Shown: positions 1-6,062 of the stretch, piece by piece
How the letters are laid out: each line of letters begins with the position of its first letter
Numbering within the stretch: position 1 is the stretch's first letter
Assembly (NCBI GenBank): GCA_025356915.1
Contig: JANXQG010000131.1
Coordinates: 1 to 7,760, forward strand
Direction: 5' to 3'
DNA: 7,760 nucleotides
Origin: Planctomycetota bacterium
Lineage (GTDB): Bacteria > Planctomycetota > Planctomycetia > Pirellulales > Thermoguttaceae
Translations under genes and position numbers: made by a program
The notes under the pieces: generated by a model
The model's input: the letters and a program-made list of their open reading frames with translations, nothing else
Told to the model about the DNA's origin: nothing
Database searches by the model: none

Positions 1-1
1 G

Positions 2-1069
2 GCCAAGAAGTTCAACGATTACCGCCAGATGCTCGAAGAAATGGGCAAGAGCATCGACGCCGTGACCGTGAGTACGCCCGACCACTGTCATGCCGTGGTG
101 GCCGCAATGGCATTAAAGATGAAGAAGCACTGCTTCGTGCAAAAGCCGCTGACCCGCTCGATCCACGAGGCCCGCGTTCTGGGCCAGTTGGCTCGCGAGA
201 ATGGTGTTGCCACGCAGATGGGCAACCAGGGAACGGCCAACAACGGCTTGCGTAAGGCGGCCGTCGCAGTTCAGGCCGGCGTGCTGGGGACGGTGAAAGA
301 GGTCCATGTCTGGACTAATCGGCCCATCTGGCCGCAAGGCGGCAATCGACCCGCACCAGCCAAACCACCCGAGAATCTCCATTGGGATCTGTGGCTCGGC
401 CCTTCACCGGAGCGGCCGTACGCCAATGGTGCCTATCATCCGTTCAGTTGGCGCGGCTGGTGGGATTTTGGTTGCGGTGCTCTGGGCGATATGGCTTGCC
501 ACACCTTCAACATGCCCTTCGCCGCGCTCAACCTTCGCGATCCAATCTCGGTGCAGGCCGAGACCTCCGGCCATAACAAGGATAGCTATCCGAAGTGGTC
601 CGTGATCGCCTACGAGTTCCCAGCCACCGCAAAGCGTCCGGCGGTCAAGGCGTTTTGGTATGACGGCGGCAAGCGTCCGCCTACAGAACTGTTCCAAGGC
701 GAAAACCCGGGTGGTGCCGGTGCCTTGCTCGTTGGCGAGAAGGGTAGTTTATTCTCTCCCGGCGACTATTGCGATCACTTCGAGTGCATTGGCAAAGTTA
801 CCGTGCCCGATGTTCAGTTCGTCAAATCCCCCGGCCACTTCCAGGAGTGGGTCCGCGCGATCAAGGGCGGCGAGCCAGCCATGTCGAACTTCCCCGACTA
901 CGCTGGTCCGCTCACCGAGACCATCTTGCTCGGCAACCTAGCCGTCTGGGCCGCTGCCTCGGGCAAGGGCGAAAAGGTCGAGTGGGATCCCAAGGAACTC
1001 AAGGTCAAGAACATCACTGGGCTAGAAGAAATCGTCCGGCCGGTTTACCGCAAGGGATACTCGCTGTAA
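2..1069 (+). CDS. Gfo/Idh/MocA family oxidoreductase, 5'-truncated by window edge
   Basis: The frame is open from base 2, so the true start lies upstream; an internal ATG at 29 is not the start. About 355 residues are visible. The nucleotide-binding GxGxxG segment is off the window. What remains starts in the Rossmann fold: the AVTVSTPDHCHA strand-loop, then QKPLTRSIHEA, equivalent to the EKP motif that holds the nicotinamide side, with Q replacing E. The substrate domain follows, including GALGDMACHTFN, which matches the GxxxDxxxH active-site helix of the family, and a tail (PAVKAFWYDGGKRPP) typical of the planctomycete 'bacterial type C-terminal' subgroup. Members are NAD(P)-dependent oxidoreductases, often acting on sugars or inositol-like substrates, and some carry export signals; the N-terminus that would show this is missing. 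The substrate cannot be told. The gene ends with TAA just before a strong terminator, so it closes its transcription unit. Confidence 0.93.
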   Translation, partial: AKKFNDYRQMLEEMGKSIDAVTVSTPDHCHAVVAAMALKMKKHCFVQKPLTRSIHEARVLGQLARENGVATQMGNQGTANNGLRKAAVAVQAGVLGTVKEVHVWTNRPIWPQGGNRPAPAKPPENLHWDLWLGPSPERPYANGAYHPFSWRGWWDFGCGALGDMACHTFNMPFAALNLRDPISVQAETSGHNKDSYPKWSVIAYEFPATAKRPAVKAFWYDGGKRPPTELFQGENPGGAGALLVGEKGSLFSPGDYCDHFECIGKVTVPDVQFVKSPGHFQEWVRAIKGGEPAMSNFPDYAGPLTETILLGNLAVWAAASGKGEKVEWDPKELKVKNITGLEEIVRPVYRKGYSL

Positions 1070-1110
1070 TTACCTAAAGCTTTCCGTACGACGGAAGCAA
1101 TTGAAAAAAC

Positions 1111-1149
1111 AACCGCTCTGCGTTTCCTGGTTTGGGACGCAGAGCGGTT
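1111..1149. terminator. Bidirectional intrinsic terminator
   Basis: There is a perfect 13-bp inverted repeat (AACCGCTCTGCGT at 1111-1123, its complement at 1137-1149) with a 13-nt loop. On the plus strand it is followed by TTGTTTT; on the minus strand it is followed by GTTTTTTC (complement of 1102-1109). It lies between two convergent genes, whose stops are at 1069 (+) and 1164 (-), and should terminate both. A smaller hairpin (TTCCGT-ACG-ACGGAA, 1082-1096) precedes it. Confidence 0.9.
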
Positions 1150-1163
1150 TTGTTTTGAGAGGA

Positions 1164-1520
1164 CTACGGCGTTATCGCACGAAGCACATTCCGCACCGGC
1201 TGACCAGGCACATAAATCTTGGGGTACACGACTACAGGCCGGCCATAGGCTGGAGCAAACGCCAAGGGGGCTGCGGCGTAATAGGGTGCCGCCACCGGTG
1301 ACGCCACATAATAGGGCACGGGAGCAGCGGCATAATAGGGTGCAGGGGCGTAATACGACGTGGTTGCGACCGGGCCGGAGCTCACCATCGGAGCTGGCGC
1401 ATAGTAGGTCACTACGGGCATGGGCCCGACGGACATGTAGGTGCTGTAACCTTGGGCCAGCACGCTGGAACTTGCCATCAGGACCGTGGCCAACGACAAT
1501 GCCATCACGAAACTCTTCAT
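1164..1520 (-). CDS. Small secreted Tyr/Ala/Pro-rich protein of unknown function
   Basis: A 118-residue protein. Residues 1-22 form a clear Sec signal peptide: MKSF, a hydrophobic stretch, then SSVLA|QG with a signal peptidase I-like A-x-A/LAQ cleavage context. The mature part is low-complexity, built from repeated YYAPAP / YYAAAP / PYYVASP units, ending in a less repetitive tail (RPVVVYPKIYVPGQPVRNVLRAITP) that is probably the conserved part. There are no cysteines and no catalytic motif, so a role at the cell surface or in the envelope is more likely than an enzyme; this is inference. The ATG start is well set by AAGGAG 7 nt upstream. It is a single gene, convergent with the oxidoreductase gene and sharing its terminator. 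Similar YAP-rich short secreted proteins are frequent in planctomycetes, but I cannot assign a named family. Confidence 0.82.
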   Translation of the reverse strand: MKSFVMALSLATVLMASSSVLAQGYSTYMSVGPMPVVTYYAPAPMVSSGPVATTSYYAPAPYYAAAPVPYYVASPVAAPYYAAAPLAFAPAYGRPVVVYPKIYVPGQPVRNVLRAITP

Positions 1521-1527
1521 TGCATGA

Positions 1528-1533
1528 CTCCTT
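1528..1533 (-). promoter_or_regulatory. Shine-Dalgarno site of the secreted-protein gene
   Basis: AAGGAG on the minus strand, 7 nt before the ATG at 1520. It fixes that start. Confidence 0.8.
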
Positions 1534-1561
1534 AGTTAGGGGGTGAGTTGTAAGAAACGGA

Positions 1562-1702
1562 CTCTTCCGGTTTTAGGTGCAAAACGCAAATATTCATAGG
1601 GTTGGGAGAGCGCAGCGAGCCCCACCAATTCTATTGCGGCCCGCTTTTGGTGGGGCTCGTTTCACTCTCCCTACCCTACTTCCGCACATAAAACCGGAAG
1701 AG
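1562..1702. repeat. Nested palindromic intergenic repeat (VGRAQRAPP-type)
   Basis: Three nested inverted repeats are visible. The outer arms CTCTTCCGGTTTTA (1562-1575) and its exact complement (1689-1702) are 14 bp. The middle arms, 1599-1610 and 1665-1676, match at 11 of 12 positions. The inner arms CGAGCCCCACCA (1616-1627) and its exact complement (1648-1659) enclose a 20-nt loop. Translating either strand gives the same kind of peptide (VGRAQRAPP on one, VGRVKRAPPKAG on the other). Such peptides turn up as spurious small 'proteins' in planctomycete genomes, so I read this as a dispersed non-coding repeat. No target duplication is evident next to the outer arms. Apart from this repeat and the promoter beyond it, the gap from 1534 to 1884 holds only a weak 6-bp hairpin (AATTCC 1721-1726 with GGAATT 1737-1742). 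Confidence 0.75.
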
Positions 1703-1815
1703 CCAAAAACCGCTAAAGAAAATTCCCGAAACTTTAGGAATTCTACGTCGCTTTTCACCGTTCGGCAAGCGTTGCACAGGCGGAAAATATTATATTTGGT
1801 TTCTACGACGGATTG

Positions 1816-1844
1816 TGGACAATCGTCTCCCACATTGGTATAAA
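1816..1844 (+). promoter_or_regulatory. Sigma70-like promoter for the lut operon
   Basis: TGGACA (1816-1821) is separated by 17 nt from TATAAA (1839-1844). Each hexamer matches the consensus at 5 of 6 positions, and the spacing is ideal. Predicted transcription would begin near 1851, about 35 nt before the lutA start. No operator is obvious. Confidence 0.55.
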
Positions 1845-1872
1845 CAGAGTTTGCTCATAATGACTTGCCCCG

Positions 1873-1877
1873 GGTGA
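1873..1877 (+). promoter_or_regulatory. Shine-Dalgarno site supporting a TTG start for lutA
   Basis: GGTGA, complementary to the 16S rRNA tail, lies 7 nt before the TTG at 1885. This is the main reason to prefer the long N-terminus. The alternatives are GTG at 1954 (weaker GAAGGG 7 nt upstream) and ATG at 1960. Confidence 0.5.
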
Positions 1878-1884
1878 AAGAAAC

Positions 1885-2679
1885 TTGACTACTACTTTCC
1901 GCTACACGCCTGCCCCACGCCAAGACGACCCTCCCTACCAGAAGGGCGAACCCGTGGCGATGTTCATCCCCTGCTATATCGATCAATTCTATCCGGGGAT
2001 TGGCGAAGCGATGGTCCGCATCCTGGATCGCCTCGGCGTGCCGGTGGTGTTTCCGGCCGAGCAAACGTGCTGCGGGCAGCCGGCGTTCAACTCGGGCTAT
2101 TGGGAAGAGTCGCGGCCGGTGATCCGGCAGTTCTGCAAGGTGTTTGCCCCCTATCGCTGGATCATCAGCCCTTCGGGTTCCTGCACGGCCATGTGCCGGG
2201 TTTTCTTTCCACACGTCGATTCCAGCGAGGAAGTACTCGCGGTCAGTCGCCGCGTCTTCGAGTTCAGCGAATTCCTGGTCGATATGCTCGGAGTGACGGA
2301 CACGGGGGCCACGTTTCCGCATAAAGTCACAATGCACATCGGCTGCCATGGCCGGCGGGAGTTGGGCGTCTTCGATCATCCGCTGAAGTTGCTGCAATCG
2401 GTGCGCGGCCTGACTTATTGCGAACTGCCGAATATGGAAGAGTGCTGCGGCTTTGGGGGCACCTTCAGCGTAAAAATGCCCGGCACATCGCTTGCCATGG
2501 GGCAGAGCAAAAAAGAGAACATCGTCCGTAGTGGGGCTGAAATCGTTGTTTCTGGTGACATCAGTTGCCTGATGCACATCGGCGGCATGTTAAAGCGCGA
2601 CCCCGCCACGCGGCACATCCGCATCATGCACCTAGCCGAAATCCTCGACTCGGGAATCCAGCCAGGAGTTAGGAGTTAG
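1885..2679 (+). CDS. lutA: LutA-type (Fe-S)-binding subunit of the L-lactate utilisation complex
   Basis: A 264-residue protein with the two cysteine-rich CCG domains of the LutA/YkgE family. Domain 1 carries IPCYIDQFYP (Cys30) and TCCGQPAFNSGY (Cys62-Cys63); domain 2 carries HIGCHGRREL (Cys154) and EECCGFGGTFSVK (Cys187-Cys188), with further Cys100, Cys104 and Cys228. In Bacillus LutA works with LutB and LutC to oxidise L-lactate to pyruvate in the cytoplasm, passing electrons through iron-sulfur centres. Family members usually start just before 'VALFIPCY', so the first ~23 residues here are extra or the real start is GTG 1954 or ATG 1960; a GGTGA site and the promoter position favour TTG 1885. 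The last residues (GVRS) and the TAG stop are written by the AGGAGTT repeat array that opens the inserted cassette, but the conserved core (HLAEIL) is complete, so the protein is probably functional. Confidence 0.92.
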   Translation: MTTTFRYTPAPRQDDPPYQKGEPVAMFIPCYIDQFYPGIGEAMVRILDRLGVPVVFPAEQTCCGQPAFNSGYWEESRPVIRQFCKVFAPYRWIISPSGSCTAMCRVFFPHVDSSEEVLAVSRRVFEFSEFLVDMLGVTDTGATFPHKVTMHIGCHGRRELGVFDHPLKLLQSVRGLTYCELPNMEECCGFGGTFSVKMPGTSLAMGQSKKENIVRSGAEIVVSGDISCLMHIGGMLKRDPATRHIRIMHLAEILDSGIQPGVRS

Positions 2680-2691
2680 GAGTTAGGAGTT
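2664..2691 (+). repeat. Left array of heptad repeats (4 x AGGAGTT)
   Basis: Four exact tandem copies of AGGAGTT, followed by a degenerate AGAAG (2692-2696) abutting the ATG of the four-helix-bundle gene. The array overlaps the end of lutA and includes its stop codon. Each copy contains AGGAG; the last (2685-2689) is 7 nt before the ATG at 2697 and so acts as a Shine-Dalgarno site. The array is the inverted counterpart of the one at 3073-3104. Confidence 0.9.
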
Positions 2692-2696
2692 AGAAG

Positions 2697-3095
2697 ATGA
2701 TGGATGAAACGAGACCACCGGCGAAGTCTTTTCAAGATTTGGTCGTTTGGCAAAAAGCGCATGCGTTCGTGTTGCAGATCTACGCTGGTACGCGCACATT
2801 TCCGAAGGAGGAACGCTACGGGTTGACCTCACAGTTCCGCCGTGCGGCTGTTTCCATTCCAGCTAATATTGCAGAGGGTTTCCGCAAAAAGTCCAGCCAA
2901 GACAAAGCGAGGTTTTTGAATATCTCAGAAGGCTCGCTTGAGGAGTGCCGCTATTACCTGATCCTGGCACATGACCTTGGCTATTTAGATAAGTCCTTGC
3001 TCTGGGGGCAGAGCGAAGAGGTAGGCCGACTTCTGAACGCCTATCGCTCTGCCATTCTCCGCTCGAACCCCCAACTTCTAACTTCTAACTCCTAA
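2697..3095 (+). CDS. Four-helix-bundle protein, S23 / 23S rRNA intervening-sequence family (TIGR02436)
   Basis: A 132-residue protein. It shows the family hallmarks in order: SFQDLVVWQKAHAF (residues ~10-23, helix 1), FPKEERYGLTSQFRRAAVSI (helix 2), PANIAEGF (residues ~55-62, the most conserved motif), KARFLNISEGSLEE and RYYLILAHDLGYL (helices 3 and 4). Known members fold as a four-helix bundle forming a pentamer; their cellular role is unsettled, with nucleic-acid binding suggested because relatives are encoded inside 23S rRNA intervening sequences, and the avd subunit of diversity-generating retroelements shares the fold. No reverse transcriptase lies beside it. The start is the first of two ATGs, served by AGGAG in the upstream repeat. 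The C-terminal LLTSNS is encoded by the right-hand repeat array. The sequence looks less GC-rich than the flanking lut genes, in keeping with an inserted unit. It lies in the operon orientation and is probably co-transcribed. Confidence 0.93.
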   Translation: MMDETRPPAKSFQDLVVWQKAHAFVLQIYAGTRTFPKEERYGLTSQFRRAAVSIPANIAEGFRKKSSQDKARFLNISEGSLEECRYYLILAHDLGYLDKSLLWGQSEEVGRLLNAYRSAILRSNPQLLTSNS

Positions 3096-3104
3096 CTTCT
3101 AACT
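3073..3104 (-). repeat. Right array of heptad repeats (AACTTCT/AACTCCT), inverted to the left array
   Basis: Read on the plus strand it is AACTTCT, AACTTCT, AACTCCT, AACTTCT and then AACT. On the minus strand this is the AG(G/A)AGTT unit of the left array. It encodes the C-terminal residues and TAA stop (3093-3095) of the four-helix-bundle gene and runs up to the base before the lutB ATG, leaving that ATG with no Shine-Dalgarno sequence. Confidence 0.9.
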
Positions 3105-4523
3105 ATGCTTGATTCTTCCGGCCATCTGAACGGTGCCCCGTTCCTGAAAGACGAAAACCAGGGCCTCTACGAGCCTTCGCCGCAGTTCAAGAACTTGGCC
3201 AAGGTTTGCGAGTATTCCAGCAAGAGCAACACGGCCGTTGCGGCGGCGATTCCTTATTTCCAGGAGTGGCGCGAGGCGGCCCACCAGATCAAGAAGTATT
3301 CGCTCGCCAATCTCGATAAGTTGCTCGTGCAGTTTGAGAGCAACATGAAAGCCCGCGGGGTCGAGGTTCTTTTCGCCCAGGATGCGGCCGAGGCCAACCG
3401 CTTGGTGCTGGAAATTGCGCGGCAGCACAACGTCAAGAGCGTGGTCAAGGCGAAGTCGATGGTCACCGAGGAGATGGAGTTGAACCATGTCCTCGAAGAG
3501 GCCGGCATCCGGGCGATCGAGACCGACCTGGGCGAATATATCGTGCAGCTTGCCAAGCAGCGGCCGATCCACCTCGTCACGCCCGCCATGCATTTCTCGG
3601 CTGATGAAGTTGGCCAGTTGTTCCATGAAAAGCTCGGCGAACCCTATAGTGCCGAGCACGCTGCCTTGACGGCCATCGCTCGAAAACGTCTGCGGGCCGA
3701 ATATCTGGCTGCCGACATGGGGGTCTCCGGATGCAATTTTGCCGTGGCCGACTCAGGCACGGTGGTCGTCGTGGAAAACGAAGGGAACGCCGGCCTCTCG
3801 ACATCCACGCCGCCGGTTCACGTCGTGCTGGTAGGCATCGAAAAGATTATTCCAAAGATTGATTACCTGCCGCTTTTTCTGAATTTACTCGGCCGCAGCG
3901 GCACCGGCCAGAAACTGACGACGTATACCCATTTGATCCACGGTCCCGCCCCGGGCAAGAAGCTCTATGTGATCTTTCTGGACAACGGCCGGACAAAGGT
4001 TTTGCAAGACCCACATGCTTGGGAGTCGTTGTTCTGTATTCGCTGCGGCGCGTGCTTGAATGCCTGCCCCGTCTATCGCCGCGTGGGCGGCTGGTCGTAC
4101 GGCTGGGTCTATCCGGGGCCAATCGGCTCGGTGCTCACGCCGCACCTCGTCGGCCTGGAGAAGGCGGGCAAGCTGCCGTTCGCTTCGTCGCTTTGCGGGG
4201 CGTGCGGCGAAGTGTGTCCCGTGAAGATTGACCTCCCTCATCAACTGGTCCATCTCCGCCATCGCGCGGTGAATGAGCCTTCGCCCATGAACTCGGCCTT
4301 CGAACGGTTGCAATGGAAACTTTGGGCATGGGCCATGTGCGGGCCGCGTCGCTATGGCTTGGCCATGTGGGCGGTTCGGATTGGGGTACGGATGGCAAAA
4401 TTCCTCCCCTGGCACCCGGACAAGCTCGGTGCCTGGACCCGCGGGCGCGAGTTGCCCAAGGTTCCCACGCATTCCTTCCGCAGTTGGTGGCAAGAGCGAT
4501 CTTCCCAGAAAGGCAAATCATGA
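3105..4523 (+). CDS. lutB: LutB-type LUD-domain ferredoxin-like subunit of the L-lactate utilisation complex
   Basis: A 472-residue protein, the normal length for LutB. Residues ~60-300 form the LUD domain, including VKAKSMVTEEMELN and the ADSGTVVVVENEGNAGLS segment (216-232). Next come two 4Fe-4S ferredoxin-like motifs, CIRCGACLNACP (Cys311, 314, 317, 321) and CGACGEVCP (Cys364, 367, 371), and a C-terminal region (residues ~395-460) typical of LutB. It is the presumed electron-transfer hub of the cytoplasmic LutABC complex that oxidises L-lactate to pyruvate. The ATG at 3105 directly follows the repeat array and lacks a recognisable Shine-Dalgarno sequence; a TAA at 3093 in this frame excludes an upstream start. 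Translation probably relies on reinitiation after the TAA of the preceding gene, 9 nt away, or is low. Its stop overlaps the lutC start by 4 nt (ATGA). Confidence 0.95.
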   Translation: MLDSSGHLNGAPFLKDENQGLYEPSPQFKNLAKVCEYSSKSNTAVAAAIPYFQEWREAAHQIKKYSLANLDKLLVQFESNMKARGVEVLFAQDAAEANRLVLEIARQHNVKSVVKAKSMVTEEMELNHVLEEAGIRAIETDLGEYIVQLAKQRPIHLVTPAMHFSADEVGQLFHEKLGEPYSAEHAALTAIARKRLRAEYLAADMGVSGCNFAVADSGTVVVVENEGNAGLSTSTPPVHVVLVGIEKIIPKIDYLPLFLNLLGRSGTGQKLTTYTHLIHGPAPGKKLYVIFLDNGRTKVLQDPHAWESLFCIRCGACLNACPVYRRVGGWSYGWVYPGPIGSVLTPHLVGLEKAGKLPFASSLCGACGEVCPVKIDLPHQLVHLRHRAVNEPSPMNSAFERLQWKLWAWAMCGPRRYGLAMWAVRIGVRMAKFLPWHPDKLGAWTRGRELPKVPTHSFRSWWQERSSQKGKS

Positions 4524-5185
4524 GCAGCCGCGACGTTATCCTCCAGCGCATCCGCAGCGGACTCACCAACGCTGTGGTGGCCGGTTTCGCCGACCTCCAC
4601 GAGCCACCGGTGCCCGAAGTGTGGCCACGCACGAATCCAGAATCGGCGACGCTCGTTTCTCAATTCCGCACCGAGCTGGAATCTCTCAGTGGCGAATCCA
4701 TCCTTTGCCCCACGATGGCCGACGCCCGCCGGCAGCTTGCCCAACTCATGGAAACAGCCACATGGCCGCGCCTCGGCAGTTTGGACCGCCCCCTGACGCG
4801 AGAACTCACGGCTGACCTTCCGGTTGATCGCGTTGACTGGGTAACATCCGACTGGACACCGCCGCAAATCGAGCAGCTTCCTGCCGGGCTGATTGTGGCC
4901 GATGCCTTGCTGGCCGACACCGGCTCCTGCGTCGTGCATTGTTCGACAGCCACGGAGCGACTGATGTGCTACTTGCCACCCGTCTGCATCGTCGTCGCCC
5001 GAGTGAACCAACTTGCCGAACATCTGCCTGCCGCTTGGGCGCCGATTTCAAAGACTTGCGCGGCGAAAGATTCCCGTGGCGAGATCGTGCTCATCACCGG
5101 CCCCAGCTGCACCGCCGACATCGAAAAGATTTTGATCCTCGGCGTCCACGGGCCAAAACGGCTGGTAGTGCTGCTGGTGGGGTAG
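4520..5185 (+). CDS. lutC: LutC-type LUD-domain subunit of the L-lactate utilisation complex
   Basis: A 221-residue protein of the LUD (DUF162) family. The N-terminus SSRDVILQRIRSGL is the usual short helix. The core carries LIVADALLADTGSCVV, and the C-terminus has GPSCTADIEKILILGVHGP, the signature of LutC, followed by a hydrophobic final strand. It is the third subunit of the L-lactate oxidation complex. The start is the ATG at 4520 inside the ATGA that overlaps the lutB stop. AAAGG (4509-4513) sits 6-7 nt upstream and supports it, so translation is coupled. The open frame extends upstream to 4313, but that part is out-of-frame lutB and is excluded. It is the last gene of the operon; no clear intrinsic terminator is visible in the 200 bp that follow. 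Confidence 0.93.
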   Translation: MSSRDVILQRIRSGLTNAVVAGFADLHEPPVPEVWPRTNPESATLVSQFRTELESLSGESILCPTMADARRQLAQLMETATWPRLGSLDRPLTRELTADLPVDRVDWVTSDWTPPQIEQLPAGLIVADALLADTGSCVVHCSTATERLMCYLPPVCIVVARVNQLAEHLPAAWAPISKTCAAKDSRGEIVLITGPSCTADIEKILILGVHGPKRLVVLLVG

Positions 5186-5384
5186 GCGGCAGAATCTTCG
5201 GAATCCTGACTATTTGCAAGTGCAGCCTCGACCGAATCGCGCTACCCTGCTGGCCATCAGTCCAGGAAAAGTGTGGCCTATTTCGGCAGATTGACATCCA
5301 TGCAATGGCGGGGGATAATGCCGTGTTGCAGACTTGGTAGGCCGTAACCCAAGTCCAGCTTTCGACCAGAAAAGGCAGGTTCTC

Positions 5385-6062
5385 ATGCTTCAGTTCAATT
5401 GCCCAAGTTGCAGAAAAGCGTTTCGTGTCGAAGATTCCTTCGCAGGCAAGCAAGCCAAGTGCTCCTGTGGGCAGCAGATTGCGGTTCCCGAGGTTTCGGT
5501 GCCGCAATCGTCAGCCACCGCGAGGTTTCCCGACCAACCGCCAGCGAATTCCTGGGAACAGCCTGAAATTGAATTGCCATCGGATATTAAAACCGGTACG
5601 TCATCTCCGCGTAGTACGACCACGAAGTTAGGAAAATCTCCTGCTAGCTGGCTAGCGATTCTTGACTGGCAATTCGAGTACTACCTCACCCCTTGGATTA
5701 TTCGGATTCTCTGGGTGATGTTTCTTCTCCTTGCGCTTGGCATGCTTCTCTTAAATACGTTAGGACTAGCATGGGGACTGATGCCTGATTTCTCAAGTAC
5801 TCCAGCGACCCAGCATTATGGCCGGGGCTTTGAAGAACCATCGGCCCCCATGCTTCCGATTTGGCTCACGGCCAGGGTTGCTAAGATATTCTTCTTCATT
5901 GTTTCGGTGGTTGGAAGCGTCATTGGCGTACTCGTGACTCGCATGGTACTGGAGTTGATGATCGTCGTATTTCGCATTGCAGAGGACATCGGTTCGCTCA
6001 AACGCAAGTACGCAGAAGAAGATAACCCAATTCCACTTCCCAGAAAGGCAGGAGTGTTGTGA
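5385..6062 (+). CDS. Zinc-ribbon and DUF4282 domain membrane protein
   Basis: A 225-residue protein. Residues 1-33 form a short zinc ribbon (FNCPSCRKAFRV, then AKCSCGQQIAVP), with Cys6, Cys9, Cys26 and Cys28; the second knuckle is C-S-C rather than the usual CxxC. Residues ~35-90 are a polar, Ser/Pro-rich linker. The C-terminal ~120 residues match DUF4282: TPWIIRILWVMFLLLALGML is the first membrane segment, a short extracytoplasmic loop follows, then a second hydrophobic stretch (KIFFFIVSVVGSVIGVL) running into RMVLELMIVVFRIAEDI, the conserved E-L-x-I-V-x-F-R-I end of the family. The function is unknown. The ATG at 5385 is preferred over an in-frame upstream codon at 5334 because the zinc-ribbon family begins MxQFxCPxC and AAAGG/CAGG precedes it. 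The 199-bp gap before it (5186-5384) shows no feature I can support. Confidence 0.85.
   Translation: MLQFNCPSCRKAFRVEDSFAGKQAKCSCGQQIAVPEVSVPQSSATARFPDQPPANSWEQPEIELPSDIKTGTSSPRSTTTKLGKSPASWLAILDWQFEYYLTPWIIRILWVMFLLLALGMLLLNTLGLAWGLMPDFSSTPATQHYGRGFEEPSAPMLPIWLTARVAKIFFFIVSVVGSVIGVLVTRMVLELMIVVFRIAEDIGSLKRKYAEEDNPIPLPRKAGVL

Larger units (their letters stand above)
2664..3104 (+). mobile_element. Putative cassette: S23-family gene between inverted heptad arrays
   Basis: A 441-bp unit is bounded by ~32-bp imperfect inverted terminal arrays of one 7-bp unit and contains a single gene. It sits between lutA and lutB, which are normally adjacent in lut operons. There is no transposase, and I could not find a target-site duplication at the ends. 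Known from general experience: free-standing genes of this four-helix-bundle family occur scattered in many bacterial genomes, and related ORFs occupy intervening sequences inside 23S rRNA genes of Leptospira and Coxiella. That this unit moves as a discrete element is inference from the context and symmetry. Confidence 0.5.

Noticed and set aside
1594..1833. Overlapping open frames on both strands of the intergenic repeat (plus 1577-1843, minus 1594-1833)
   Set aside because: They translate a palindrome, have no ribosome-binding site, and give the same peptide type on both strands. They are better explained as a non-coding repeat.
1855..2577. 240-codon open frame antisense to lutA
   Set aside because: lutA shows clear family motifs on the plus strand. 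The antisense peptide is His/Arg-rich with no motif, as expected for the shadow of a GC-rich gene.
2697..3095. Accessory (avd) subunit of a diversity-generating retroelement
   Set aside because: The fold is shared, but there is no adjacent reverse transcriptase, template repeat or variable gene. The only reverse transcriptase trace is a truncated intron maturase 3.4 kb away.
2664..3104. CRISPR-like or phase-variable short tandem repeats
   Set aside because: The units are 7 bp, directly adjacent without spacers, and the two arrays are inverted around a gene. A role in slippage is possible, but seven-base units at a gene boundary fit terminal repeats better.
3099..3659. 186-codon open frame antisense to the 5' half of lutB
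   Set aside because: It is a shadow of lutB with no recognisable domain and no ribosome-binding site.
3885..4493. 202-codon open frame antisense to the 3' half of lutB
   Set aside because: It lies opposite the ferredoxin motifs of lutB and has no domain of its own.
4313..4519. Upstream extension of lutC within lutB
   Set aside because: It is the out-of-frame reading of lutB. The ATGA overlap, AAAGG site and family length place the start at 4520.
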